The notes under the pieces are model-generated. The model did not search any database. It was given only the letters and a program-made list of their open reading frames with translations, and was not told the origin of the DNA. 64,000 nucleotides of DNA from the NCBI GenBank assembly GCA_034231615.1, contig CM067309.1, forward strand, positions 23,059,965 through 23,123,964, in the 5' to 3' direction. Origin of the DNA: Meghimatium bilineatum (taxonomy: Eukaryota; Mollusca; Gastropoda; Stylommatophora; Philomycidae). The translations under genes were made by a program, and so were the position numbers. Below, one piece after another: positions 22,862 to 33,190 of the stretch (positions are counted from its first letter, which is position 1; the number at the start of each line of letters is the position of its first letter).

Positions 22862-23323
22862 CTGTTACTTATCTTTAATACTCACGTGGAAGACAGGTAA
22901 TGAAGTCCTGCTGAATGACGACTAAAACACTACACACTATCACTAACGCATGTAAATATGGTACATACAACACAACAAAACACAGAATATAATCATACAA
23001 ATGACAATACACAGGACAAAGTCGATGTTTCGGACCAATAGGCCTTTTTCAGGATACGGACATAACATACAAACATAAAAAAACCACAAGTAGAAAGGAA
23101 GATATAGATGAAAATGAAGCTAAACTAAATACTAAAACATAAAAGTATGTACTAGACGAGTAGTTGCAGTGGATATGACTTTGTCCTGTGTATTGTCATT
23201 TGTATGATTATATTCTGTGTTTTGTTTTGTTGTATGTACCATATTTACATGCGTTAGTGATAGTGTGTAGAGTTTTAGTCGTCATTCAGTAGGACTTCAT
23301 TACCTGTCTTCCACGTGAGTATT
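22862..23323. repeat. Long inverted repeat, arms about 150 bp
   Basis: The left arm (22862-23023: ACTCACGTGGAAGACAGGTA ... CACAGGACAAAGTC) is the near-perfect reverse complement of the right arm (23176-23323: GACTTTGTCCTGTG ... TACCTGTCTTCCACGTGAGT). The spacer of about 150 bases begins with a hammerhead-like motif (23021-23058) found only on the left side. The arrangement recalls fold-back elements or the inverted terminal repeats of Penelope-like elements; no coding sequence remains. Confidence 0.85.
23021..23058 (-). other. Hammerhead-like motif 4
   Basis: Minus strand: CCTGAAAAAGGCC, loop TATT, GGTCCGAAACATCGAC. The stem II arms GGCC and GGTC pair, and the GAAAC strand and following ATC are intact. 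CUGANGA reads CTGAAAA, so the G8 position important for catalysis is A. The 3' flank GACTTTGTCCTGTGTATTGT is shared with motifs 2 and 3. Confidence 0.5.
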
Positions 23324-24170
23324 ATTTTCTATTATGTTCTACTAGCAGTACCACCTTCTATTGATTACTTATCTTTGTAAGTTTTTATTTCTCTCAATTA
23401 GCACACCCTCTTCAATTCTTTTAATACAATTTATAAATAACAATATATCACTTCAGTTAGATTCAACATAAATTTGACTTTAATGATTATTTATATAGTT
23501 CAATTTATAGTTCTTACTGTAATTATAATTAATTAATCCTGTTAATTAACCATCAATAATACTTTTCACAAATTAAAACATAATCTTAGAACCTCTCTAA
23601 CACATCTATAACAACTACTTAATAACATTATACTTAACTTAAAAGACGTGTATATATGTCTTTATTCCCTGGTAAGAGTATGTGTCAGCAGGTCCGTAGT
23701 AAGAGAGCATCTAGCTATGTGGGGATAATGTATCTCTCTTTAAAATATAGAACTGTCTTTCCTAGAAGAATCATTCATTTCTCTTTGTTTGTTTATATGT
23801 GAATGGCTCCATCCTTAAAGTTCCAAATGTTGAAAGTAAAAGCCGTTGCAGTAACCTTGTAAGTTCCATGGATATCTTGATAGATTTTAGCATTATGTAG
23901 AGTTCTGAAATCTCTGTGAGAGTTTAATCTAGCCGTAGTCACATTTTCTTAATAAAGAAAGAAGATCTTGTCTGATGTGTCGACAATATATATCCTACTT
24001 GTTACAGTGTATAGTTATCCTTATATACCTTTTTATTGGAAATTCATCCTTTATACTTCTGAACATTTGGTGATCTTGTTAGCATTTGTTGGCAGGTTTT
24101 ATATAAGGTTACTCTTCTAAAAAATCATGGAGTCGATTCAAAATATTTGATGTATAGAAAGAGTAAGTAG
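23324..24170. other. NPRL3 intron 6, nothing recognised
   Basis: AT-rich with no open frame of protein character. Confidence 0.4.
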
Positions 24171-24174
24171 TTCA

Positions 24175-24480
24175 AATATATTCAGACTAATAACGCTAAG
24201 CATTGAATACGAAAACAACAAATATATTAAGAGACAACAGATCAAATGGTATGCACACATCAGCAGACTACCATCAGACAGCATACCACAGCAAGCTATG
24301 CTATACAGATACAGTGAAGGCAGACCTAGAGACCGTCCACAAAAACAATGGACCACCAAAATAAAAGAGGTGACAAATTCCACAATTTACTCAGCACAGA
24401 AGAGGGCCGTCTCCAGAAAACTCTTCTACTCCTGACGCTGAAAGGCAACAAAGGGTTTAGCGAATAGATAAATAGATTGA
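24175..24480 (+). mobile_element. LINE 3'-end fragment (F4)
   Basis: Reads YIKRQQIKWYAHISRLPSDS then EGRPRDRPQKQWTTKIKEV, the C-terminal LINE region, in the same family as the minus fragment 3547-4135 (YIRRQQIKWFSHVSRLPSD). It ends AATAGATAAATAGATTGA. Confidence 0.85.
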
Positions 24481-24644
24481 CTTTCATTCCTTGTTTCATT
24501 TGCGGCAATGTTCAGATACATCCATCTGAGCTAGATGTGAACTTCTGTAATTACCAGAGCCATGATTTCTATTCGTATGTTTCACTCAAGAAATAGTACA
24601 TTTTTTTGCAATGTACATAATTATGATTTGTTCTTGTATATAAG

Positions 24645-24866
24645 GTTGTGGAAGAATCCTATTTATCAGTCCTGCTGGAAGATCCAAATACTTGCAATCT
24701 AGACAGAGCTGCTAGTAACTCTGACATTGCTAGCATGAACAGCGAAGAGAGTGGTGGGCAGTCTGCTACTTTATACACCAGTCAGTTGTCTAAATCTCCC
24801 TCCCAGGAAGCAAATAGTGAGGGTTCTATCATAGCTGAAGACGTTAAAGCACAGTACAGATTACAG
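24645..24866 (+). CDS. nprl3: NPRL3 coding exon 7 (residues 457-530)
   Basis: Reads VVEESYLSVLLEDPNTCNLD, then Ser-rich residues with ALYTSQLSKSPSQEANSEGS-like composition and EDVKAQYRLQ at the end. It occupies the place of the low-similarity serine-rich linker of NPRL3 (human STPNALSFGSPTSSDD region). 74 codons, phase 0; acceptor ATATAAG, donor CAG|GTAATA. Assignment rests on frame, splice sites and position more than on similarity. Confidence 0.85.
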
Positions 24867-24949
24867 GTAATATTTTTCAATATTCCGTTCTTTTTTCCTT
24901 GTCTAACCCAGACTATGTCAACTCATTCACTTTAACGTAAACCACTAAA

Positions 24950-25175
24950 CAGTCCTCTGTGTCCATGTGGTACAGACCTCAGAACATATCCTACAGAATT
25001 GTATTACACTAAACCAGTTAAGGGAGGAACACTGCCCACAGAGGCAGATATCCACAGAAATCTGTATGGGAGCACTGAGGAGCTTTAAAATACAGCAGCA
25101 TTTATCAAGAAAACCAGACTTGCTGTGTAGACACGAAACTGCGATTAAGAAGAAGCAGATTCTAAAAAATAACCA
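24950..25175 (+). mobile_element. F1 LINE extreme C-terminal fragment
   Basis: Translates, with one frameshift, to CPCGT, QTSEHILQNC, LNQLREEHCPQ, YGSTEEL, AAFIKKT. It matches the F1 zinc-knuckle tail (CTCGQ, SAKHILQEC, YGTLYELQKTVSFIKET). 5'-truncated to about 225 bp. Confidence 0.8.
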
Positions 25176-25574
25176 TGTCTCACTGTAGCTAGGAAGCCAG
25201 ATGCTGATTTTAAATCACATTGAAGCATAATTCCATCGGTGTAGATTTCAGAGGAATACATTAAATGACAAATTTTAAAAATGTAGTGTTATGAAAAGTA
25301 TAGACCTATATGTTAAACATATGCTAAGTTTATCTGGCTATAGAGTTTTAAAAAGTAGATCATCATCATCAGGAGTCATGTCAACAGGCATATGCGATCA
25401 TAGATCTGCACAATTCTCTATTTTCAGAATCTTTTAATAAAAATTATTATCTCTTTGCAATGCCACAAAGTCAGACTTTTCCAATATCTTGTTTATTTAT
25501 TGTCTAAAGCTTGCATCCATGTTAGAATCGGTGTTATGTAACTATGAAGAACTCGTGTCCTCACCTCTATTATA
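25176..25574. other. NPRL3 intron 7, nothing recognised
   Basis: AT-rich spacer between two LINE tails. Confidence 0.4.
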
Positions 25575-25940
25575 CATATATATATATATTAAACAGTAAA
25601 AGCTGTATAGAATTAGTTATATAAAGCACAAGACAAATATATTTGTTCAGCAGAAAATACACAAACTTACAAGTTATCAAGAACCACTTTTGGCAGTGGT
25701 GAAATGGTGTAAACTTGTTTGGTTTAGACATGTAACGAGACATGACTCACATTCTAAAATTATTTTGCAAGGAACAGTCGAGGATGGTGAAGAGACACAC
25801 AAAGAAAATCCTGGATTGATACAAGGAATGGTCTGGGCATGATTTTTCTACCCTTCTCCGAATGGCTGTGGATAGAGATATGTTGAGAGCTTTTTGTACT
25901 GATGTCTCCAGTGTGGCACCCCTATGACACTGACAGGTTA
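25575..25940 (+). mobile_element. LINE 3'-end fragment
   Basis: Broken frames give VKWCKLVWFRHVTRHDSHSK, ILQGTVEDGEE, and the end CGTPMTLTGYG. This is the layout of the C-terminal tail of RTE/L2-like LINEs (RHVTRHDSL...GRR..., DRDRWR..., P..LTGYG). It abuts LRE copy B. Confidence 0.7.
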
Positions 25941-25966
25941 TGGGTCTTATGATTGTAGATTTCTCT

Positions 25967-27145
25967 GGGGGTGCAAAGGGACTTGCATTGCTCTTGTGCG
26001 GACCCAGGGTTAGCAGATAACCAAGATCCTAAAAGTACCTCCTTGTGGTGCACTCTCGAAACAGAAATACAGCTGGTCTTATCTGTATTCCTGCTCTTAA
26101 TCGTATTACCTTGCTGTATTCCTGGCCAACACTTTTAGGCTCGTGTCCGTGAGTGTGGAGGCTGCAGACAGAATAAGATTTGACTGCATAGACAAGCAAT
26201 ATCCCAACACCTCCATGCCAACAACATATACAGCGTCATTGTTGACACACATCGACGTAAGACAGTGGTTCAAGTATTGTAGGTACGACCAATGCAATTG
26301 ACATTAAATAGGCAGATGCATATTGAGAGTTGAAAAGATAACATACTGAGTACAATGAGATAGCAGCACAGTGCCAGAGGGCAGTGCCATGTGCAAATAG
26401 AAAGGGAAAATATCTCACAAAAATTGGAACTAAAAGTTCTGTTAGCTTGAGACAAGCTTCTAGTTACTGGTGCTCCTTATGGACAGAGACCCAAACGTGG
26501 GCGCTTGGCCAAGAAGGCAGCCCGAGCTCATCTCTACTCCTGAGTTTTCCCAAACTGGAAATACGCTCGCAGAGACAAAGAGTTCAGTAATGATGGGCTC
26601 AGGCACAAATGGGACAAGGTTGTTCAGCTCGAGAACACGCTTCAAGTTCCCAGTGCTCCTAAACGCGTGGTGAGATTCAGACTTGGACAAGGGGTTCACG
26701 ATGTTGGTGAATGACACCTCGGCTAAGAAGGCGAAAGAGCACAGGATCAATTTTTCTATCGAGTTCTTCCTAAACTGAAACCAGGCTCGTAGATGAGGAA
26801 AGGTTCAGTACCCGATGGGCACAGACACAATACATCTAATTACACGAGGCAAGTTCACTGGATGCAGAACACCTCGTGAGAGATAAACGTGAATGACAAT
26901 TGTCTTGGCAAAAAGTCAATACACACCCGCCTGCAGTCGACAGGTAGGGAAGCCCACTACCCGAATTAAAAGCATAATGAAAACGAGTGTGCTGGGCCTT
27001 GGATGTCTGGGTCACAGAGTAAGATTACCGAGGTGCAAATAACACAGTTCTGCTGTGGAACTTGTAGTACAACGTACTTCTCGCTCCCCGGTAGAAACCA
27101 CATGGTTCTTCATGGTGGTTATCAGAGAGCGAATGCAGAAGAAGA
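25967..27145 (+). mobile_element. LRE copy B: long non-coding retroelement
   Basis: Starts GGGGTGCAAAGGG like copies A and C and runs in the same order through the CTGTCGACATA-type, GTACAATGAGATAG and AAGTGAA-type blocks, then the internal repeats (GTTCAGTACCCGATGGGCAC), the CACTACCCGAATT block and the 3' end GGTGGTTATCAGAGAGCGAA with a GAAGAAG tail. It is more diverged than A or C. It sits 166 bases before NPRL3 exon 8. Confidence 0.8.
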
Positions 27146-27311
27146 TAGATTTCTCTGCCAGTGTTTCTCCTGGCCCAGGATTGTCTTTCAATTGATAAAT
27201 ATTTATAGTTTTTAACATAGCACTATTGTAAGAAAGAAATAGAGGACTAAGTTTGTTTTTATTGTTGAATATTTAAACTACAATATTTAACAAAAATTCT
27301 TGTCATTTCAG

Positions 27312-27557
27312 GACTCCCTGCTAAATGAACTAGAACCCCAAATTAAAGCTGCCATTTTAGGATGTCCTGCATCACGGAACCCAGAAGATCTGCATTTATT
27401 TGCCAAACTATGTCCATACTTCAACGGGAAACATCACCTTGAGGAGATCATGTTCTATGAAAATCTGCGGAGATCACTATTGGAGACTATGCTGGACAAA
27501 TTCAAAGATGTCTTGATATGGTGCCAACATGATGATCCTGCAACTTCCTTATTGTAG
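27312..27557 (+). CDS. nprl3: NPRL3 coding exon 8 (residues 531-611, stop)
   Basis: Reads DSLLNELEPQIKAAILGCPA, then SRNPEDLHLFAKLCPYFNGK and HHLEEIMFYENLRRS, the conserved NPRL3 C-terminal winged-helix region (human [37 protein letters not shown]). It ends DKFKDVLIWCQHDDPATSLL then TAG. Acceptor TTTCAG|GAC, phase 0. Confidence 0.96.
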   Translation, partial: DSLLNELEPQIKAAILGCPASRNPEDLHLFAKLCPYFNGKHHLEEIMFYENLRRSLLETMLDKFKDVLIWCQHDDPATSLL

Positions 27558-27673
27558 CGATGTGCAGATAGTACCGTTTTGTAAATTTCTACACTTTTAT
27601 TGACAGAATCAGTATGCATCATATTGTGTTTCACTGATACTGTCATCTTGATGGTCTTTCAAAATTTGAGCAC

Positions 27674-27679
27674 AATAAA
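27674..27679 (+). promoter_or_regulatory. nprl3: Polyadenylation signal of NPRL3
   Basis: AATAAA lies 117 bases after the NPRL3 stop codon, in a short 3' UTR without other hexamers. Position and hexamer fit a normal cleavage signal. Confidence 0.7.
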
Positions 27680-27699
27680 CCAAATTAACGAACATTTGA

Positions 27700-28490
27700 G
27701 GGAGACATCCGCTGATAACTTGGCTGCTTAAATGTACAGCTCATATGATAACTTCAGCTGCCTAAATGTACGTACAGCTCATATGATTACTTCTGATGCA
27801 TATCACTTTGCTGACCAGCAATTCAGAGTGTACTTATCCGCCATTACCGAGGGCGCACGCAAAAATTTATACATTGACATTGACGTCTTTAACAATCTGT
27901 ATAAAAATTGATCTAGCGTGAGAGAGCCTTGAAACTTTCTATGTGTTATAACAACTGTTTGCACTTTCTGAATGAATTTGAAAGCTCCAGAGTTATTTCA
28001 AGTGCAAAATACTATTTATCATAATGCTAGGCCTAGATTTATATTAATTTCTATATATCATATGATATTACCTTTGAAATCTCCGATATTTCATGATAAA
28101 AACTCATCTGCGAAGTCTATATCGGTATACCACAAGTGCTGCCATTTTCACACAACATAATTTCCCGGAAATGCTATTTTTAGAAACATTATTGCAATGG
28201 GTATTACCGTTTTACCATAGTTTTACTGATCTATCATAGTGCTATTAACAATCGTCGAAATTGATCAGGAAAGTGTTAAAAGTATGGCTCATATGATAAT
28301 TTCTGCTGCCTAAACGTACGTACAGCTGATATGATTACTTCGACTGTCTAAAAGTACAGTTGATATGATTACTTCAGATGTCTAACAGTACAGCTCATGA
28401 TTACTTCAGCTGTCTAACAGTAAAGCTCATTTGATAACTTTAGCTGCTTAAAAGTACAGCTAATATGATTACTTCAGCTGTCTAACAGTT
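27700..28490. repeat. Scattered diverged tandem repeat, about 34-bp unit
   Basis: Units of the type AGCTCATATGATAACTTCAG then CTGCCTAAATGTAC occur at 27704-27800 and again, with TCTAACAGTACAG variants, at 28285-28490. The 480 bases between hold no unit, suggesting one array split by an insertion or deletion. Confidence 0.75.
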
Positions 28491-28539
28491 ATAGTAAGTA
28501 AGTTATAGCACAGAAAAGTAAGTAAGAAAGTATCGATTG

Positions 28540-28667
28540 ATGACAGACGGACGGTGTGGGATGGAGAAAAACCTGGACAAAAGCCATTTTTCTGGAAAGC
28601 CGCCCGGACGTGGGCATAAAAAGAGGACGTGTCCGGGGAAACCCGGACATATGATAACCCTCTATAC

Positions 28668-28715
<48 letters not shown>

Positions 28716-28727
28716 TATAAATATATG
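28540..28727. repeat. Palindromic GC block and (TC)(AT) simple repeat
   Basis: GTCCGGGGAAACCCGGAC at 28640-28657 is a perfect short palindrome around GAAA. It is followed by a CT run and (AT)n from 28668. It could be the end of a small DNA transposon, but no partner end is visible. Confidence 0.5.
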
Positions 28728-28789
28728 AAAAGAAAATGAACAAAGAGGTTCTAACAACACCTAGTATTATTAAATGAATTATTCATTCA

Positions 28790-28975
28790 TTTTCCTTTTG
28801 CGCTGAAGCTAGCGCATAGAGCAGAGGTCAGATCTCTCCAATTCTGTCTGTTCAAAGCTATTCTGTGCAGTTCTTGAATAGTATGAATATTGGTTGTTTT
28901 ACTTTCTCTAAATATTGTTCTTCTGGGTGTTTCTTTTGGTTTACCCCTTGCTCTTTTGCCTGTAAAAATAATTAT
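28790..28975 (-). mobile_element. LINE 3'-end fragment
   Basis: Minus strand gives GKRARGKPKETPRRTIFRE, then after a frameshift RQNWRDLTSALCAS, the C-terminus of an RTE-like LINE. 5'-truncated. Confidence 0.7.
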
Positions 28976-29055
28976 AGATCAAACAAATAAAGTATTTTGG
29001 ACATATTAACTCTTTCAGGACTTGATTATTTTTAGGTTTGGACCAAATTAATTTT

Positions 29056-29865
29056 CAGGAGTAGAAAAATTTCCTTACATGTGTTCTTCATTGTATCACT
29101 TGACATACTAATATTGATAAATAGTGTATGTGTAATATATCATTGGAAAGGGGAATGGATACAGAATATGAATATATAAGTGCATTGATGATATTTGATT
29201 ACTTCACAAGGTTAGAGCTAGTAAAACACAAAACAAGAAGATGAAAATGTTAATTTATTAGTATAAATATTGTGACTTACCCAAATGTATCCATACTTGT
29301 CATTGATGATATCCTTTTTTCAAGAATGTTTACAAAAGTATATCCAATTTTCTTCATTATGCATTTTATTTGATGAATTTATATCAATAAATGTTAGTTC
29401 TGTACATTTTTCTGATTGACACCAGAAGCAATAAAAATATGAAAATATTTCAGGGGTAGAAAAATGTCCCTACATGTGTTTTTCATTGTATCACTTGACA
29501 TACTAATATTGATAAATAGTGTATGTGTAATATATCATTGGAAAGAGGAATGGATACAGAATATGAATATATAAGTACACTGATCATATATGATTACTTC
29601 ACAAGGTTAGAGTTAGTAAGACACAAAACAAGAAAATGAAAATGTTAATTTAGATTTATTGAATTAACAGTTCTGTGTCTCCACCAAGATTTTTTCAGTC
29701 ATGTCATATTTAGAACTCACTGTAAGAATGGAAGATTTATTGACATATAATTCTTTGGGTGTCTCCGCCAAGATTTTTTCAGACCTGTCATATTTAGAAT
29801 TCACTGTAAGAATGGAAGATTTATTGACTTACAGTTCTGTGGATATCTCCGCCAAGGTTTTTTAG
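29056..29865. repeat. Two-copy 205-bp duplication plus a threefold 75-bp repeat
   Basis: 29056-29260 and 29451-29655 are about 95% identical (CATTGTATCACTTGACATAC, TTGGAAAG.GGAATGGATAC, CACAAGGTTAGAG). 29670-29865 then holds three units with CTCCGCCAAGATTTTTTCAG and GTAAGAATGGAAGATTTATT. Non-coding. Confidence 0.85.
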
Positions 29866-30349
29866 TCTTGTCACATGGAAATATACAGTTGTAAGTTGTA
29901 GGCTGATCCTAATTTTGTCAGCTAGCTAACTTTAAAATTGCACATCAAGCAAAACCTTTTAGTTCTATGAAGTGCCAATAAAGTCACAGTTTTCACCAAC
30001 TGCCAAAACATCAGGAGATGGAGACTTCCTGCACTGGAAGTAAAACATTTTTGTTTCAGTGTTGAACATCAAACGTTTGCAGTGGGAACTATCTCCAGAA
30101 GTCTATTCTGTTCTGAACACTGTTTGAAAACACACATTTTATCCATATGTTGGCTCGGTGGTAGAGAGGTTTTTTTGGTTCACTTCACAGACCCAACTTG
30201 GTTGAATTAGCTTGTGGTTTAAGAGCCAATCGTTCACATTGTACGCGATATGATCGGAGGAAAGCCAATCGTTCACATTGTACTGGCGATGTCATTGCAT
30301 TCATTAGTCGCGTCATAAAATTTAATCATAGTTAAATGGCAATGGTAGA

Positions 30350-30605
30350 AGATGAGATGGGCAAAATATACTGATATAATAATAAAACCCATAGTCCGTC
30401 AGGGTTGTAGGAGTGTCACATTGATAAATTTGGTACAGAAAGATTTTCACACATCTCTATCCTCTACCATCCTGATGAGCTTTGAAACTTCACACCCTGC
30501 CCAGTTATTGATATTATCTAGCCATGTCTTCTTCTGGCCTCCTAGTCTTCTTTCAACCTCCACCATACCTTGAAGAACGCCTCTTGTCAATGGACACAAC
30601 ACGGA
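30350..30605 (-). mobile_element. LINE 3'-end fragment
   Basis: Minus-strand frames give GGQKKTWLDNINNWAGCEVS, KLIRMVEDRDVWK and an end near TLTDYG. These are the RRQK.W.DNI.EW, AVEDRE.WR and P..LTDYG words of CR1/RTE-like LINE C-termini. Confidence 0.75.
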
Positions 30606-30834
30606 AAGGGACAGTTTACAAGTTTCAATTTCTCTTAAATTGTTGGCAGTTCACTACGAGTCACTCATTTCAGTGAGAGCAGAAATTTAGTTGTACTGGT
30701 CAGCTAACACCTGGCATAATCTGCACTGCTATTAGGTGTTGCCCATTATTTCTGCCTGCCTCATTGGACACATTGGAATATATGAAACATGGGAAAAACT
30801 GATTTTAATAATGTATAGTAAATAGACAAATCAA

Positions 30835-30935
30835 GCAATCAGTAATACTCAGACTGGGTACATGGAATGCAAGAACCATATGCCTTAGACTTAACACCTC
30901 TGACATGACAAATGAACCATCTATTCATAGACCCA
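30835..30935 (+). mobile_element. LINE endonuclease N-terminal scrap
   Basis: Translates to LRLGTWNARTI, the first motif of LINE apurinic-like endonucleases (usually WNVRTL). Nothing downstream continues the domain. Confidence 0.5.
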
Positions 30936-31624
30936 TAATCTGTCAGAATCATTGCAGTACTACATTAGATACACCTCCTTTGTAGTATTTTTTTAGGCAT
31001 ACAGTATAATTGGTCATAACATTTTTCTATCTTGCACAGCATAGAGAGTTCAATAAAATCACTGAGTCTCTTGGTGATTGCATCGCTTGCCAAGTGAGAT
31101 CTGCTGTCATTATTTCCATTCTCGTACTTGATGTTATTGTGGGATATGCAGCTCACTTCTTATCTAATTTCCTGCCATTTTGGTAGGCCATGAAACCCCA
31201 ACCACACATGTGTGTTTCTTGTGTTACTGAGCCATCTGTGTAAATTATAGGTAGCTTCAAGTGCTGCAGTATGAGTTCTTGGATCATCCCTCTGTTCTGT
31301 TGACAGCCCAGTCACTGCACTCTCGTCCTAGCTGAATCACAGCTGTTGTCAATAACTTTCTATCTTTGCTAAATGCCACCCATTCACAGCTTCTTTTCAC
31401 TTTCTCCAGCTCAGAAACTCTTGAGTCTGTGATGGCCAAAGTACTGGGTTCAAATCTCACCGCAGACAATTGTATATTCATATTGTTCAGAGAAATGGCA
31501 AACTACTGAATGTATTTATATTGCATAGAAAATAAATAAAGCCAAAAAATGCTGTGTTGATACTATGTCCTGAATACCAAAACAAAAATATTGATGAAGA
31601 AGCACTCTGAGAAACTAGATTTTG
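30936..31624. other. Intergenic, little recognised
   Basis: At 31415-31470 a B-box-like GGGTTCAAATCTC with a weak upstream A-box-like word suggests a scrap of tRNA-derived SINE. Otherwise nothing. Confidence 0.35.
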
Positions 31625-32010
31625 AGTTTCTTGGTACCATCAAAGATAAACTAGACAAGAGTCTTGGTACCATCAAAGATAAACTAGACAAGAGTCTTGG
31701 TACCATCAAAGATAAACTAGACAAGAGTCTTGGTACCATCAAGGATAAACTAGACAAGAGTCTTGGTACCATCAAGGAGAAACTAGACAAGAGTATTAGT
31801 ACCATCATGGAGAAACTAGACAAGTCTTGGTACCATCATGGAGAAACTAGACAAGTCTTGGTACCATCATGGAGAAACTAGACAAGTCTTGGTACCATCA
31901 TGGAGAAACTAGTCAAGTCTTGGTACCATCATGGAGAAACTAGACAAGAGTCTTGGTACCATCAAGGAGAAACTATACAAGAGTCTTGGTACCATCAAGG
32001 AGAAACAGTT
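31625..32010. repeat. Minisatellite, 33-bp then 30-bp units
   Basis: Units AAACTAGACAAGAGTCTTGG then TACCATCAAAGAT (33 bp). Further right the units lose AGA or GAG and become 30 bp with CATGG for CAAAG. Because 33 and 30 are multiples of three, a plus-strand frame stays open as LGTIKDKLDKS repeats. I regard this as a by-product of unit length: there is no splice or start context, and the frame ends when the array degenerates. Confidence 0.92.
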
Positions 32011-32163
32011 ATTACTTGAATGTATTATGTGAAGAACAATCAAGAATGGAATTGGTTTCACCATAAGAATAACAGATGCATCAACTACATAAACATTCAC
32101 AATGCTATAGTACATGAGGAAAGGAAAGTTAGTGTGTGAGGAAAGAAAAGTTAGTGTGCAAAT

Positions 32164-32325
32164 ATTCTTCTTCTTCAGCGTTCATTCTCAAACTCCCACT
32201 GGATATATCTTGTTGCAGGACAATGGTCCAACTATATTTCCAGAAGGATGTAGTCCAGAAAATGGAAATGCGTTGTGTTGTCGTTCCATTTGCGCCAATA
32301 GCCCGACACATCCGTCTTCGGCAGG
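32164..32325 (-). repeat. SINE-B copy
   Basis: Same blocks as at 1985-2160, with the GAAGAAGAATA tail at the left and GCCGAAGACGGATGTGTCGG at the right. Confidence 0.75.
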
Positions 32326-32404
32326 TGTGCAAATCTAAATAAATTTTGAACCAAAAAATGCAATGCTTGTTTTCTGTTTATCTGTTTATACACTAAGTAG
32401 GTCT

Positions 32405-32572
32405 TTTTTATTCTGTTCGTTCTCAAACTCCCATGGTACTCCCAAAACTCTTATAGTAGCACAGTGATCCTACAAGATTTCCAACAGAATGTAGTTCACA
32501 CAACAGAAATGTGTTGTGTTGCTGTTTTATTTGCACCAATGGCCTGACACCTTTGGCTTTGGTAACTAATAC
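32405..32572 (-). repeat. SINE-B copy, diverged
   Basis: The second SINE-B in the same orientation within 80 bases of the previous one (ACAGAAATGTGTTGTGTTGC, CCAATGGCCTGACACC). It lacks the clean GAA tail. Confidence 0.65.
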
Positions 32573-32689
32573 ATTCAATGTTTTTACCACATCTGCTGAA
32601 CAGTGTACGTCTGTGATTATATCGATAGTATAATCGACCAGCCGTACAAGAGAATATTGCTGAAATGGCTAATGTCTGCTTCACAACAA

Positions 32690-33190
32690 GGTAATCCAAA
32701 CTATATTATGGATCTGAAACATGGACAACCTACACAAGACATGAGAGGAGACTAAACACCTTTCAGCTAAGGTGTCTCTGCAAAATCTTACATTAAATGG
32801 CACAATAAAATCATCAATATATAACGTTTATGCCACACTCAGCTACCATCTGCCATGGAAACACTTAATAAAAATAGATTGCGAGGGCTAGACCATGTCC
32901 ACAGAATGCCAAATTGTCGCATTCCACAATAAGTACTATTGAGAGAAGCTTCTGAAGGCCTGTGGTAGTTCCATGCTGAGGTACAAAGACATTTGTAAGT
33001 CATCAATGAAATATTTCTTCAAAATCTGGCAAACATGGCCAAAACTTGAGCTGTCTGGAGGCACAATCTGCATGCTGGCTGGGGCGATGTTGTTTAGGAA
33101 CAATATAATAAAAGATATGGAAGATAAAAGGAAAAGATGAAAACAAACATCTTCTGTTGCTTTAGCAACATGATCGCTTAGAAAGTTTTC
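32690..33190 (+). mobile_element. F2 LINE 3' fragment, uninterrupted homologue of 9.9-11.1 kb
   Basis: TATTATGGATCTGAAACATG, CACACTCAGCTACCATCTGC, AAATCTGGCAAACATGGCCA and AGCAACATGATCGCTTAGAA follow the same order as 9947-10235 plus 10930-11125, without the 690-bp insert. This gives the empty-site reference for that nested insertion. Multiple stops. Confidence 0.8.

Larger units (their letters stand above)
5776..27679 (+). other. nprl3: NPRL3 gene, complete coding region, 8 coding exons
   Basis: Eight coding exons join in phase to a 611-residue protein matching NPRL3 end to end. NPRL3 is the Nitrogen permease regulator 3-like subunit of GATOR1 (with NPRL2 and DEPDC5), the GTPase-activating complex for RagA/B that switches TORC1 off at the lysosome when amino acids are low. 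Introns are 5776, 4358, 1982, 926, 1442, 2992 and 2445 bp, all GT-AG. The junctions between exons 1 and 2 and between exons 3 to 8 are phase 0; that between exons 2 and 3 splits an Arg codon. The last coding exon starts at 27312, the stop is at 27555-27557 and AATAAA at 27674. An acceptor at 5775 implies an upstream untranslated exon. No frameshift or stop is seen, so the gene looks functional. It is somewhat longer than the human protein because of extra residues in the first and seventh exons. Confidence 0.95.

Noticed and set aside
31591..31881. Gene encoding LGTIKDKLDKS repeats
   Set aside because: Explained by a minisatellite with unit length divisible by three; no start context, splice sites or non-repetitive coding part.
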